Below are positions 1 to 8,367 of a DNA stretch of 64,000 nt, one piece after another. This stretch comes from Candidatus Villigracilis propinquus (GTDB taxonomy: Bacteria; Chloroflexota; Anaerolineae; Anaerolineales; Villigracilaceae): the NCBI GenBank assembly GCA_016714565.1, contig JADKDM010000001.1, positions 124,001-188,000 of the forward strand, given 5' to 3'. Numbering within the stretch: position 1 is the stretch's first letter; each line of letters begins with the position of its first letter. A model generated the notes under the pieces. That model was not told the origin of the DNA. It saw only the letters and a program-made list of their open reading frames with translations, and did no database searches. The position numbers and the translations under genes are program-made.

Positions 1-635
1 CGCAGATGCAGGGATTTCAATTTTTGATGGCCGAGCCAACGCGCGGACTCAACCCCGGGCAGATGGTTTTCAACGCGCGCACGTTTTTCCCGCGCAATGC
101 GGTGACGGTGCTTGACGGCGGCAACACAACGTTGTGGGGCGTGGCCTTCAACCAGATTTTTGAGCCGCGCAGTTTTCTGTATTCGGTGAAGATGGGCTAT
201 CTCGGAACAGGCGTGCCGTTTGCAATCGGCGCGAAACTTGCTGCACCCGAGCGCGTTGTCTATTGCATCACGGGCGATGGCGCGGTCGGCTTCAACATCA
301 TGGAAATGGAAACCGCGTTGCGCGAGAACGCGCAGATCATTGTCCTCGTTGCGGTGGATGATGGCTGGGGCATGGAACGCAGCGCGCATAATTTTGGCGG
401 CGTGCCTGCCGAGCAGCAGCAGGGCGTGAATATTTCTGGCGAGATGCGCTACGACTTGATCGCGCAGGGGATGGGATGCTACGGCGAAAAAGTGGACTCT
501 GTGGGCGAACTGCCCGCCGCACTCCAACGGGCAGTTGATTCCGGTAAACCGGCATTGCTGCATGTGACGGTTGATTCTGTCCTCAACACAGACCCGCCCG
601 GGTATAAGCAATTCCGTTATGTAAGGACGTTGTAG
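1..635 (+). CDS. TPP-dependent enzyme, C-terminal part (5' end outside window)
   Basis: The reading frame is open from the first codon of the window (position 3), so the gene begins upstream. The visible 210 residues form the C-terminal thiamine-diphosphate-binding domain of the acetolactate synthase / benzoylformate decarboxylase superfamily. The Mg-TPP motif GDG followed by FN (TGDGAVGFN, about 268-294) and the hydrophobic strand after it are clear, as is a GYLGTG-like substrate-side loop. The decarboxylase or synthase specificity cannot be told from this half. It ends 8 nt before a rho-independent terminator, so it is the last gene of its unit. Confidence 0.85.
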   Translation, partial: QMQGFQFLMAEPTRGLNPGQMVFNARTFFPRNAVTVLDGGNTTLWGVAFNQIFEPRSFLYSVKMGYLGTGVPFAIGAKLAAPERVVYCITGDGAVGFNIMEMETALRENAQIIVLVAVDDGWGMERSAHNFGGVPAEQQQGVNISGEMRYDLIAQGMGCYGEKVDSVGELPAALQRAVDSGKPALLHVTVDSVLNTDPPGYKQFRYVRTL

Positions 636-642
636 AAAATAA

Positions 643-673
643 AACGGCTTCGGAATTTTCCGAGGCCGTTTTT
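643..673 (+). terminator. Rho-independent terminator
   Basis: An 11-bp stem (AACGGCTTCGG paired with CCGAGGCCGTT, with one G-T pair) and a loop of AATTTT, followed by a T run. It lies just after the TPP-enzyme stop codon. Confidence 0.85.
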
Positions 674-763
674 GATTCCTTCTGCTCAATTGAACCAGCG
701 TACCATTGCCAATCCATTTGGCGTACATAGAATATAGATGGTTTTGAAAACAAGAGGAGCGCC

Positions 764-1369
764 ATGGATAACCAAAAGCTGAAAGAGTATTTCAATTTTG
801 ACGAAAGTGACTTGAATGTTAACCGCAACGGGTCACTTACTGAAAAACAAAAGACAAGGCTGACCGCAGAATTAAAGTCGGCACGGGCGAAGAAAACGCG
901 CTGGGCATATTTCATGTTCTTTTTAGCGGCGATCGGATTGGTGATTGGGGTAGGGATTTGGTTCGTCCCTGCAGCGGGTTTGGGATTGCGGATCGGTTTT
1001 ACGATCGGATTTGGAATCGTGTGGACGATCATCTATGGAGTAATCGGAATGATCTTTCTGCCTCCTGCCGCCTACACGGATCTGGAACTTGCGAACGAAA
1101 CAGGGCGGGTCAATATTGTCAAAGTGCAATCGCATAACAGCAATACGCACACGACCGATATCCGCTACGATCTGTATATCGGCAACCGCAGGTTCGTCGT
1201 GGATTCGCGGATCGGCAATGTCCTTATTCAAGGGGATGTGTACATCGTATATTATTTGAAGAACTCAGGTAAGATCGTTTCAGCGGAGTTTGTTCCGGCA
1301 GGAAGTGATCTGTGGGGGGCGGCGCTGGCGGCGCGGGCGGGGGCTGTTAAATCAAAAGTGGCCGCGTGA
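764..1369 (+). CDS. Two-TM membrane protein of unknown function
   Basis: 201 residues. The start is set by AAGAGGAG 5 nt before ATG. The N-terminal ~45 residues are charged and helical. Two hydrophobic segments follow (about 47-72 and 77-100) with a short loop between them. The C-terminal ~100 residues are beta-rich and should be on one face of the membrane; they look like a small barrel, ending in an Ala-rich tail. I do not recognise the family. It is a single-gene unit between two terminators; the downstream hairpin begins inside its last codons. Confidence 0.75.
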   Translation: MDNQKLKEYFNFDESDLNVNRNGSLTEKQKTRLTAELKSARAKKTRWAYFMFFLAAIGLVIGVGIWFVPAAGLGLRIGFTIGFGIVWTIIYGVIGMIFLPPAAYTDLELANETGRVNIVKVQSHNSNTHTTDIRYDLYIGNRRFVVDSRIGNVLIQGDVYIVYYLKNSGKIVSAEFVPAGSDLWGAALAARAGAVKSKVAA

Positions 1370-1393
1370 GATGAAATCACGCGACCACTTTTA
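1354..1393. terminator. Bidirectional terminator overlapping a stop codon
   Basis: Stem AAAAGTGGCCGCGTGA with TCACGCGACCACTTTT around a GATGAAA loop. The left arm includes the TGA of the membrane-protein gene. The A-rich left and T-rich right flanks let it serve both that gene and the convergent small basic protein gene. Confidence 0.85.
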
Positions 1394-1407
1394 TTTATCA
1401 AACTACT

Positions 1408-1551
1408 TTATTTTGCAGCAGGGCGTTTGCCCTTTTTGACAACGGTGCCGGGGATGCTGTTCTTGCGGGCTTCCTGTTTTACGAGGCGATTGTGCTTGGC
1501 CATGCCTTTGGAAGGGCGCTTGGCTTTGACTTTGGTGGGGGTTGCATTCAT
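1408..1551 (-). CDS. Small, highly basic protein (47 aa)
   Basis: 47 residues with about one third Lys/Arg, ending in KKGKRPAAK. The frame is open further upstream, but AAGGAGC 7 nt before the ATG at 1551 decides the start; the upstream extension has a composition unlike a protein. It could bind nucleic acid or the ribosome, but this is only inferred from its charge. No recognisable domain. Convergent with the membrane-protein gene across a shared terminator. Confidence 0.6.
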   Translation of the reverse strand: MNATPTKVKAKRPSKGMAKHNRLVKQEARKNSIPGTVVKKGKRPAAK

Positions 1552-1861
1552 TGGACTTGCTCCTTGGGTATTGCATAAATTTTGATTCGGACTTAAATAG
1601 CCAGACGCGCCTTCGTACAAAGGCGGCGGCTGTTCGATGTTCCGATGAGTTGAGGCTTTCGTTGGGCTGCTTACAGGCGATACTCCAAATCCCCCGCGTA
1701 TAGGCAATTAACCATCAAGTGACCTGATTTCATTGTACTACGGATGTCTGATTTCCCAAGAGGTCCGGCTGGACGTTTGGTTAGGTTGCCATTTCAAATT
1801 GTAAGAACATGCTTTTTTGCAGCATCGTGAATTTATATTTCAAAAGGAGATAATGATAATA
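1552..1861. other. Intergenic region between divergent genes
   Basis: A divergent spacer of about 310 nt between the small basic protein and the deazaflavin-type oxidoreductase. It must hold both promoters, but I see no convincing -35/-10 pair, no strong hairpin and no additional coding frame. Confidence 0.4.
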
Positions 1862-2278
1862 ATGAGCGATTTGAACGAGCGGAATCAGAGAATCATTGAT
1901 GAGTTTCGAGCCAACGGCGGCAAGGTTGGCGGACCATTTGAAGGTAAGACTTTACTTCTTTTGCACACATTGGGAGCGAAGAGCAAGCAGGAGCGTATCA
2001 ACCCGGTAGCCTGCATTCAGAATGGTGATCGGTTCGCGGTGATCGCATCCAAGGGCGGAGCGCCAACGAATCCCGATTGGTATTACAACGTGGTTGCAAA
2101 TCCTCAAGTGACAGTTGAGGTTGGAACGGAGAAATTTCAAGCTCATGCAACAGTTGCCGAAGAACCTGAACGATCTTCGCTGTATGAGCAAATGGTGGAC
2201 GTCATGCCAGGTTTTGACGACTACCGCCGCAAGACGACTCGCGTCATCCCGGTCATTGTACTAACCCGTGTGCAGTAA
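1862..2278 (+). CDS. Nitroreductase/deazaflavin (F420)-dependent oxidoreductase family protein
   Basis: 138 residues from the ATG at 1862; an in-frame ATG at 1853 also exists but is only 3 nt from AAAGGAGA (1843-1850). The protein has the split beta-barrel pattern of the Ddn (deazaflavin-dependent nitroreductase) family: an N-terminal helix, LLLLHTLGAKSK, then GDRFAVIASKGG, NPDWYYNVVANP and V-V-TR at the end. Family members bind F420 and reduce quinones or nitro compounds. The substrate here is unknown. A strong hairpin follows it. Confidence 0.8.
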   Translation: MSDLNERNQRIIDEFRANGGKVGGPFEGKTLLLLHTLGAKSKQERINPVACIQNGDRFAVIASKGGAPTNPDWYYNVVANPQVTVEVGTEKFQAHATVAEEPERSSLYEQMVDVMPGFDDYRRKTTRVIPVIVLTRVQ

Positions 2279-2301
2279 AGGTTAAGTTGCTTTTCAAATC
2301 C

Positions 2302-2339
2302 AAACCGCCTCGTTGACGTGTGTCCGAGGTGGTTTTCTT
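2302..2339 (+). terminator. Rho-independent terminator
   Basis: AAACCGCCTCG pairs with CGAGGTGGTTT, with a 12-nt loop and a T-rich tail, 23 nt after the oxidoreductase stop. The stem and loop closely resemble the hairpin at 3270. Confidence 0.8.
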
Positions 2340-2375
2340 TTCTGAGATTTTGGTGGGATTTTGTAATGGTTTCGG

Positions 2376-2405
2376 TTGTAAAATAATTCACAAGCCGGTT
2401 ACAAT
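2376..2405 (+). promoter_or_regulatory. Candidate sigma-70-type promoter
   Basis: TTGTAA (2376-2381), 18-nt spacer, TACAAT (2400-2405), about 70 nt before the following start codon. Both boxes deviate from consensus by one or two bases. Confidence 0.45.
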
Positions 2406-2476
2406 TTTAGCGTTTTAGAAAGTTTGCTCTTATTTCGAGGAATCTCCCTATGGTAGAAAGATAAGGAGTCGGAACG

Positions 2477-3250
2477 ATGGACAATTATCTTCAAGAAGGA
2501 ATCGCGGCAGCCAAAGCTGGTGATAAACCTCGCGCGTTTGACCTTCTGACGCGAGCCTCAGCCACGCCCGCCACTTCCGAGCAGGCGTGGCTGTGGCTTT
2601 CCAGTGTGGTGAAAGATGACGAGGAGCGGCTGTTTTGTCTTAACAACGTGTTGCGAATTAATCCTGCAAATGTGGCGGCTAAACGCGGGGCGGATATATT
2701 CAGGCAGAAGGGGATTTTCCCTGCCATGCCGGTTTACCCAGAGCCACAAAGGAAGGCTCCGGTTCAGAGCTTTAATCCCGAGCCTGCTGCGCCACAACCT
2801 GCACCTTTCTCCTTTCGGTACGAAGACCCCGAACAAACCCAGGCTTCACCCGTCCCAGTCGTCCCTCCCAAGCCGCAGCAGTCCAGCTACGAATCAGACT
2901 GGAAGAAGCAGGAAGTTGCGGGCTATTATGAATCTGCCGTGATGGGACTGGCGAATAAGAGGTCCACGAAGGCGATGGAAAAATCACTGATCAGCCGCGG
3001 CGCTTCACCAGAGATTGCAAAGGCCGTGGTAAAAGAGGCGGACGATGCCGTGTGTAAGGCGCGCCGCGAGGAATATAAAAAACGAATGAAGCGCGGTTTC
3101 CTTTGGGCCGTGGTGGGGTTCATTATCAGCTGCTGTACATATCAATTTGCAGATAGCCTGGGCGGGAAGTTTTATGTGTTCTATGGCGCGGTCATTTTTG
3201 GGTTGATCGATCTTGTGATCGGCTTCTTCGGCTGGCTCGCCAATTTGTAG
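2477..3250 (+). CDS. TPR-like protein with C-terminal membrane hairpin
   Basis: 257 residues; AAGGAG 9 nt upstream sets the start. Residues 1-80 look like a pair of TPR-type helical repeats (a WLWLSSVV segment, then VLRINPANVAAKRG). A Pro/Gln-rich linker follows (about 90-140), then a helical basic region (about 150-200) and two hydrophobic segments at the C-terminus. The architecture suggests a membrane-anchored scaffold with the TPR part in the cytoplasm; no enzymatic motif is visible. Single-gene unit with its own promoter candidate and terminator. Confidence 0.7.
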   Translation: MDNYLQEGIAAAKAGDKPRAFDLLTRASATPATSEQAWLWLSSVVKDDEERLFCLNNVLRINPANVAAKRGADIFRQKGIFPAMPVYPEPQRKAPVQSFNPEPAAPQPAPFSFRYEDPEQTQASPVPVVPPKPQQSSYESDWKKQEVAGYYESAVMGLANKRSTKAMEKSLISRGASPEIAKAVVKEADDAVCKARREEYKKRMKRGFLWAVVGFIISCCTYQFADSLGGKFYVFYGAVIFGLIDLVIGFFGWLANL

Positions 3251-3269
3251 AGAAATCTCGTTTAATGAA

Positions 3270-3306
3270 AAACGGCCTCGTTGATATTTTGTCCGAGGCC
3301 GTTCTT
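3270..3306. terminator. Bidirectional terminator
   Basis: AACGGCCTCG pairs with CGAGGCCGTT with a 13-nt loop. It sits between the end of the TPR-like gene and the 3' end of the convergent gene at 3309, and has T or A runs on both sides. Confidence 0.8.
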
Positions 3307-3308
3307 TA

Positions 3309-3824
3309 TTACATTTCTTCACTGTACATTCTTTCTGGTAATTCATCCCAAAAGTTACCAAGGTTATCTCCGTACAATGAAATTAAATCATCGTGAATAT
3401 TCAAAACCTCGTCATTTAATGTTGTTTTATATAAGTCGAGTATGTCGCTATCAGGCAAAGATATGTGTTGAAAAAAATCTGGCGCTATAGTTCTTAAGTC
3501 TTGAGCAGATCCGCCATCGCCATGTTTGACAGTGTTGCAAAGTAATCGTAGCTCATTTATTTTTGACCATGAAGACAAAGTTTCAATGTCGACATTGTGA
3601 AGCTTGAATACTTCTTTTATTTCCTTTATACCTTTTGCGCAAAATTCCTTGAAGTCGATTTCGTAACACTGTTTAATTTCTTTGTATAAAAACAAGCGAA
3701 CCTGTTGCTCCCAAAATTGGTATAGTATAGTTATCCATGCAGCAAGGTTGTTGTATTTCATCAAAGAAATATTTTCAAAATAGTCTAATCCAGCTTCAAA
3801 TGCATCTCGAGTGACAAAATCCAT
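3309..3824 (-). CDS. Hypothetical helical protein, HEPN-like appearance
   Basis: 171 residues, all-helical in appearance, with aromatic-rich N-terminal helices (ILYQFWEQQVRLFLYKE) and a central RLLCNTVKHGDGG stretch. An Arg followed several residues later by Asn...His in a helix resembles the active-site region of HEPN-type toxin ribonucleases, but the spacing (R-x7-H) is not the standard R-x4-6-H, so this is a guess. Clearly more AT-rich than its neighbours. GAAGGTGGA precedes the ATG. A 49-codon frame lies 48 nt upstream on the same strand. Confidence 0.55.
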   Translation of the reverse strand: MDFVTRDAFEAGLDYFENISLMKYNNLAAWITILYQFWEQQVRLFLYKEIKQCYEIDFKEFCAKGIKEIKEVFKLHNVDIETLSSWSKINELRLLCNTVKHGDGGSAQDLRTIAPDFFQHISLPDSDILDLYKTTLNDEVLNIHDDLISLYGDNLGNFWDELPERMYSEEM

Positions 3825-3872
3825 ATCAATTCCACCTTCTACTTCGCTCCAATCAGCATTTGCAAGGTAAAA

Positions 3873-4022
3873 TTAAAATCGTTCTTCTTTTTTTGCAGCC
3901 TTTTCTTTTTCGATATTGCTAAAAACAGGTGCTATTCGTTTGTTATATGTGCTAACTATCAGCTCTATGTCACTTTTTAATTTTTGTCGTAATCTATTGT
4001 GTAGATAAAGTTGACTTTTCAT
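3873..4022 (-). CDS. Small basic/charged protein (49 aa), possible partner of the downstream gene
   Basis: ATG at 4022 preceded by AAAAGGAAAA; 49 codons to TAA. The product starts MKSQLYLHNRLRQKLKSD and ends in a Lys/Glu-rich helix. It would form a two-gene unit with the HEPN-like protein (48-nt gap). A small protein ahead of a possible toxin could be its antitoxin, but nothing in the sequence proves that. AT-rich like the rest of this island. Confidence 0.4.
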   Translation of the reverse strand: MKSQLYLHNRLRQKLKSDIELIVSTYNKRIAPVFSNIEKEKAAKKEERF

Positions 4023-4117
4023 ATAATTAATTTTCCTTTTCGCATAGATTTCCTGTATTTTGTTTCAATAAATTCCATTTGAATTTTCCACCACTGTACT
4101 GCCTATTTATGAACGTC

Positions 4118-4306
4118 TTAATAATCTTCCCCTTCATACCTTCCCTTGCCAATTAGGCAAAACAGACTACGCCTAGTTCTGGAACAATTATCTTCTTCAA
4201 TTTTCTCATCAACATTATGCAATACATACCCAATAGCAAGAATTAGTGTAATTATTGCTGCCCATATCACTCTGAATATATCAAACGATTCCTCTATTTC
4301 GAGCAT
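4118..4306 (-). CDS. Possible small membrane peptide (62 aa)
   Basis: 62 codons with one hydrophobic stretch (VIWAAIITLILAIGYVL) flanked by acidic residues. There is no clear ribosome binding site. The surrounding 3825-4379 DNA is AT-rich with no other good coding frame besides the 49-aa one, so this may be a real acquired gene or a chance frame. Confidence 0.25.
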   Translation of the reverse strand: MLEIEESFDIFRVIWAAIITLILAIGYVLHNVDEKIEEDNCSRTRRSLFCLIGKGRYEGEDY

Positions 4307-4379
4307 TTCAAATGCAAGTTCGCAATTCCAGAGAACATTCCATGCTGATAAAGAATATACAGGATTTTCTAGGTTATTC

Positions 4380-6686
4380 TCACCTGTTATGTATTTCCTT
4401 CCACCATCCCATCAACTCACTCAACGCCAGATTCGGAGTCGCATCACCCTTGCGGCCTGAATTCCATGTGACGATCAAATCCTTCTTGGCGCGGGTGATG
4501 CCCACGTATAACAGCCGCAGGCGTTCGCGGGAGTAATCTTCGCGGGCAGAGAGGCTGGCGGCGCCTTCTTCGTACCAGTCGAATTCGCCAGTGGAGAGGG
4601 CGGCTTTGAGCTGCGCCAGTCCTTCGGCTTCGAGGTTCAAACCATTCCGAACAAACCATTTCTCCGAGATGTAACGGTCATACGGCTGCAGCGACGGGAA
4701 ATCATAATTGTTCACGCTCAGCATGTACACGCGGTCCCACTCCAGCCCCTTGGCTTTGTGCATGGTCGTCACCACCACTTTGCCTTTGTGCGCCTCAGGG
4801 TTGAATCCCGAATCGTCCGACGAGAAACCGATGAAGCGGCGTTCATTGCGCGCGATGACTCCCAGCTCTGCGGTCAACTCAGGCAGACGCCAATCCGCAT
4901 GGTCGTCGGCGGCGCGGCGAAGCACCAGCGCGAGTTTATGCGCCAGCGCGAGGTCTGCTGCGTCGGTGAATAATTCCTGCGCGAGGGTCAGGATCAATTG
5001 GTCAATGGGAAGTGTGACCGCATTCAACCAGCGATTGATTGCGACTTTGAACTGACTCAACTCCTGAATGACTTCCTCTTCCGCCTCTGACTCACTGAGA
5101 GTTGCCAGCCAGTCATGATCTTGGTTCGGCGCTACGAAAGTTTCCGCCTCTCCGACCTTGCGCAAGAGTTCCGCTGTGATGGTAAGGAGTACTTCTTCTT
5201 GGCTTGCGATGCGCCAAGCAACCTTTGGAGATTGCTTCGACGGGAGATCGCCGTCTCGCAACGACGGATCGTCGCGCCAATCCCGTCTCCACACCTGATA
5301 GGCGCGGGATAACTTTGTGGGGGAGGTCGGGTCGGACAGATATGCAATGACGTTGGCAATTGCGCCCGCCGCCACGCGCGTTTTGTTCGTGCTGGCGAGA
5401 ACGTCCACGTAGTCGATCTTGTGGCGCTTCAACGCTTCGATGACTTCAAATCCGCGGGTGTTGCGTGGGACTAAAACTGCAACCGTCGAATCCTGATGAT
5501 CTGGCAGCCACTTCTTGATCGAGTTGACGATGGCTTCGGTCTCTTCTTCGGGCGTGAATTTCTTGCTGATGAGTCGGATGGCTTCAGGGTCCGCTGGCGG
5601 GTTGGGCTGCGGGTCTTCGGGAGATGTCGCTTGGATGTGGGGAATGCTCAAGGCGTCGCGGCAGGCTCGGGCGGGGTGTGAAGCGTTCGTCCAGTCAATT
5701 AGATAATTTGCCAGCTCAATGATGTGCGGCTGCGAACGTCCGCTGACAGGCAATTCATTTTTATAATCCGCTTCGCTGGCGATGAAATTTTTGAGCAGCT
5801 TCGGGTTCGCCGTGGTGAAGGTTTCAAAGATGGCCTGGTTGGGATCGCCGACGCGCACCCAATTGCCGTGACCCGCGAGAAGACGCAAAATATTTTCCTG
5901 AATTTCGCTCGAGTCCTGCGCCTCATCTTCGAGGATGAAGGGGAAACGATATTGCAGGCGCGCGAGATATTCGGGATCGGATTGCAGAATTTTGTAGGCG
6001 AACGCGATGAGATCATCGAAGTCCACTGCGCCGCGATAGCGCAGGGCTTGCTGATATTTGTCGTAGATCCACCAGCCCATTTCCGCGAGCGGAAGCGGCG
6101 CGGGCGCATTGTTCAATCTTTGGCGCAGGTCTTCGGGCGTGATGGCGAGATTTTTGCACGAACGAATGAACGCGAGCGCAAGGCTGTGCGCGAGGTCGGG
6201 CAGTTGTTGACGGCGCACCCAATCACGTTTTGAGTCGTCGAGGTCGCCGCCGAAATATTCATCGAGGTTGTTGGGGAAGGTGGTGAGCCACGCATTCGCC
6301 GCTTCCTTGCGGATGAACTCCGCTTCGCGCTCATCCACAATTTGAAAGCGTTCCTCCAGCCCAGCCAGCGCAGGCTTCTCGCGGACAATGTCATGCGCGA
6401 GTCCATGCAATGTGCGCACGCGATAGCCGAGGTGCGGAATGAGTCCGCGCGCCTCGATCATCTTGCCGATGCGCGCCGAGAAATTATCCACCGCCGAGTT
6501 GACGAGGGTCACGATGAGCACATCCTGATCGGTGGCGATTGCGCCGCTGGTGATGAGCTGCGCGGCGAGCGCCGAAAGCGTGAAGGTCTTTCCAGACCCA
6601 GGCACTGCGGAAATGCCAAGCTTGCCGCCGCGATAGCGGAGGATGTCTGTTTGGGAGGGGCGGAGGGTGAAGTTATTAAGTGTCAT
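4380..6686 (-). CDS. UvrD/Rep-family ATP-dependent DNA helicase (SF1A)
   Basis: 768 residues. It unwinds DNA 3'-5' using ATP, as UvrD/PcrA/Rep proteins do. Visible motifs: Q-motif Gln near 12; Walker A AVPGSGKT (27-34); Walker B DEAQ (254-257); motif III VGDPNQAIF (279-287); motif V TTMHKAKGLEWD (about 640); motif VI LLYVGITRAKKDL (about 735). All ATPase motifs are intact. The length is near that of PcrA. The start has no obvious Shine-Dalgarno sequence. Another, divergent SF1-like helicase lies at 10013-12133. The role (repair, restart or anti-plasmid) cannot be told. Confidence 0.9.
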   Translation of the reverse strand: MTLNNFTLRPSQTDILRYRGGKLGISAVPGSGKTFTLSALAAQLITSGAIATDQDVLIVTLVNSAVDNFSARIGKMIEARGLIPHLGYRVRTLHGLAHDIVREKPALAGLEERFQIVDEREAEFIRKEAANAWLTTFPNNLDEYFGGDLDDSKRDWVRRQQLPDLAHSLALAFIRSCKNLAITPEDLRQRLNNAPAPLPLAEMGWWIYDKYQQALRYRGAVDFDDLIAFAYKILQSDPEYLARLQYRFPFILEDEAQDSSEIQENILRLLAGHGNWVRVGDPNQAIFETFTTANPKLLKNFIASEADYKNELPVSGRSQPHIIELANYLIDWTNASHPARACRDALSIPHIQATSPEDPQPNPPADPEAIRLISKKFTPEEETEAIVNSIKKWLPDHQDSTVAVLVPRNTRGFEVIEALKRHKIDYVDVLASTNKTRVAAGAIANVIAYLSDPTSPTKLSRAYQVWRRDWRDDPSLRDGDLPSKQSPKVAWRIASQEEVLLTITAELLRKVGEAETFVAPNQDHDWLATLSESEAEEEVIQELSQFKVAINRWLNAVTLPIDQLILTLAQELFTDAADLALAHKLALVLRRAADDHADWRLPELTAELGVIARNERRFIGFSSDDSGFNPEAHKGKVVVTTMHKAKGLEWDRVYMLSVNNYDFPSLQPYDRYISEKWFVRNGLNLEAEGLAQLKAALSTGEFDWYEEGAASLSAREDYSRERLRLLYVGITRAKKDLIVTWNSGRKGDATPNLALSELMGWWKEIHNR

Positions 6687-6745
6687 GTGCGGAGGGGTGA
6701 GGTATCAGGTGTCAGGAAAGTCAATTGTAATGGCTTTGTTTGATG

Positions 6746-6892
6746 TGGGACGATATCCCACAAGTTGTTCGCACATTAGGCCCGCCGTGGGGTAAACCCC
6801 ACGGCTATTTCTACGAAGGCGGCTGAAGCCGCCTAGTCCGCTTGAGCGGAGCGGGCTTTGTAAATGTAGCGGGGTGGTTTACCACCCTGCGG
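6746..6892. repeat. REP-like palindrome array next to a Y1 transposase gene
   Basis: Five short palindromes in about 150 nt: GTGGGACGATATCCCAC (6746-6762), a 22-nt perfect palindrome (6784-6805), AGGCGGCTGAAGCCGCCT (6817-6834), TCCGCTTGAGCGGA (6837-6850) and GGGTGGTTTACCACCC (6872-6887). This looks like a BIME-type cluster. It lies immediately 3' of the transposase gene, the arrangement known for REP-associated tyrosine transposases (RAYTs). Confidence 0.7.
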
Positions 6893-6915
6893 ATGAAATC
6901 ATCGCGCATCCAATT

Positions 6916-7338
6916 TTATGCAGACTCTCCATCATCCATCATTTCCATCGCAGGAATCCACGTTCCTTCCGCGTGATGCTTTTTCTGGTCGTGGATATAT
7001 CGCACCACTGCGGATAAATTCTTCTCGCCAAAACTAAACACGCCGTACGTGTCTTGCCAATAAAACTCAAAATCACCGGGTCTTACAACGTGGTTGATGA
7101 AATGGGAACTATTCCCTTTTACATCACCAATGAATTTGGCTGGTGCAATTTTGGGCGGAATGGAAACTGCCAGATGGATGTGGTCTTCGACTCCACCAAG
7201 TGCATGGACAATGCCGTCCATCTCCAATGCTTTCGCTGCAATTGCGCGATAGACTTGCGGCTCAAGGATAGAATCGATGAGCCGCAAACGGTTCTTTGTG
7301 CCCCAGACAAAGTGGTAATAAAGTTTCCAATAGGACAC
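6916..7338 (-). mobile_element. Y1 (IS200/IS605-type) transposase, RAYT-like
   Basis: 140 residues from a GTG at 7338 with CAGGAGAAG upstream, only 1 nt after the stop of the preceding gene, so probably translationally coupled. It has the HUH single-strand nuclease fold of TnpA: His-Ile-His at 53-55 and catalytic Tyr114 in VRYIHDQKKHH, with the YHFVWGTKNR N-terminal signature. Full length with intact catalytic residues. There is no TnpB and no left/right end typical of IS605. The adjacent palindrome array makes a domesticated REP transposase more likely than an active IS. Confidence 0.8.
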
Positions 7339-7339
7339 T

Positions 7340-8359
7340 TTATTTCGCTTCTCCTGAATCCACATCTACGATCATTCCCGAAGCGTCCACGGCTTCAAAA
7401 TCATTACCAGTCAACACATCCAGAGTATGTAGCATATCGTTGTCCCAACGTTCATCGGGCGCGCCGCTGACGTACCAGTTCGAGCCATTGTCGGCAAGGA
7501 TAATTCCATAGGTTTTCATGGCTTGCAAAATGACCTGCATTTCCTGCGGGAAGCCTGAAATATCATAATCTGCCTTCAAGCGGAACCATGAGCCCAGTGG
7601 AGGAATGCTGTCATCCGGGTCAGCTGTCAGATGTCTCCCGGGCCAGAGGTACCCTGCCGTTTCTTCGACCGTGAATCGAAGCGCGTGGTTGATCTCACCT
7701 GCGACGATCTCATCATAGCGAACGAGCCCGGGCAAGATCGGCAAGCCAGCCGCATCGGCAGATGTCCATGTATCGGGACGGAGCGCATTTGAATTTAGAT
7801 CAAATATTGCGCCGCCGCCGCCGAACCATTGTCCGTCAACAAAACTTGCATCAAAGATTTCATATAAAGTACAGGTATCTGTATCAACCACAATGATATG
7901 GTGATCACTACCGAATTCAATGGCTGGGTTATCAGGAATCGGATATGGGCCCGTATCTGATTCCTCTGGATAGTAGAACTCGGGCGAATACTGGTCCACG
8001 CTTGAACCAGAAACAATGTTATATGGAATACCCACCAAACCACCTTCGTATTCGCCAGACCCAAAGTCCATGTGGAATTCTACGTCGCGACCAATGTTAT
8101 CGATCCAGACATCAGATTGCGGGTGGACGGGAAGCGAGTCTACGGGCGTGTTCCAGTAATTGTTTGCAGGGAACATCGGGCAATTCGCGATGTTTGCTGC
8201 AGTCACATTTTGTTCCTGTGTAGATGGTTCAACGGCCTGAGTCTCTTCTTCGGTGGGAACGGGTGCGGTAGTAGGCACTCCTCTATTGGGTGAAAAGAAA
8301 TTACAGGCAAGGGTGGCAAGAAATAGTACGGTAACGGATACTGCTAAATTTCTACTCAT
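7340..8359 (-). CDS. Secreted lipoprotein of unknown function
   Basis: 339 residues from the ATG at 8359 (AGAGGT upstream); the open frame continues upstream but that part is a remnant of another gene. The N-terminus is a lipoprotein signal (LFLATLAC, Cys at the lipobox), followed by a Thr/Pro/Glu linker typical of exported proteins here. The mature domain begins at NCPMFPANNYWNTPVD and is rich in Asp, Gly and aromatic residues, with a GSDHHIIVVDTDTC segment. It looks like an extracellular enzyme-like beta protein; I cannot name a family. The Y1 transposase gene follows directly. Confidence 0.75.
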   Translation of the reverse strand: MSRNLAVSVTVLFLATLACNFFSPNRGVPTTAPVPTEEETQAVEPSTQEQNVTAANIANCPMFPANNYWNTPVDSLPVHPQSDVWIDNIGRDVEFHMDFGSGEYEGGLVGIPYNIVSGSSVDQYSPEFYYPEESDTGPYPIPDNPAIEFGSDHHIIVVDTDTCTLYEIFDASFVDGQWFGGGGAIFDLNSNALRPDTWTSADAAGLPILPGLVRYDEIVAGEINHALRFTVEETAGYLWPGRHLTADPDDSIPPLGSWFRLKADYDISGFPQEMQVILQAMKTYGIILADNGSNWYVSGAPDERWDNDMLHTLDVLTGNDFEAVDASGMIVDVDSGEAK

Positions 8360-8367
8360 AAATACCT

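Noticed and set aside
4146..4536. Plus-strand frames in the AT-rich island
   Set aside because: No RBS, composition unlike protein, and they overlap the helicase gene end.
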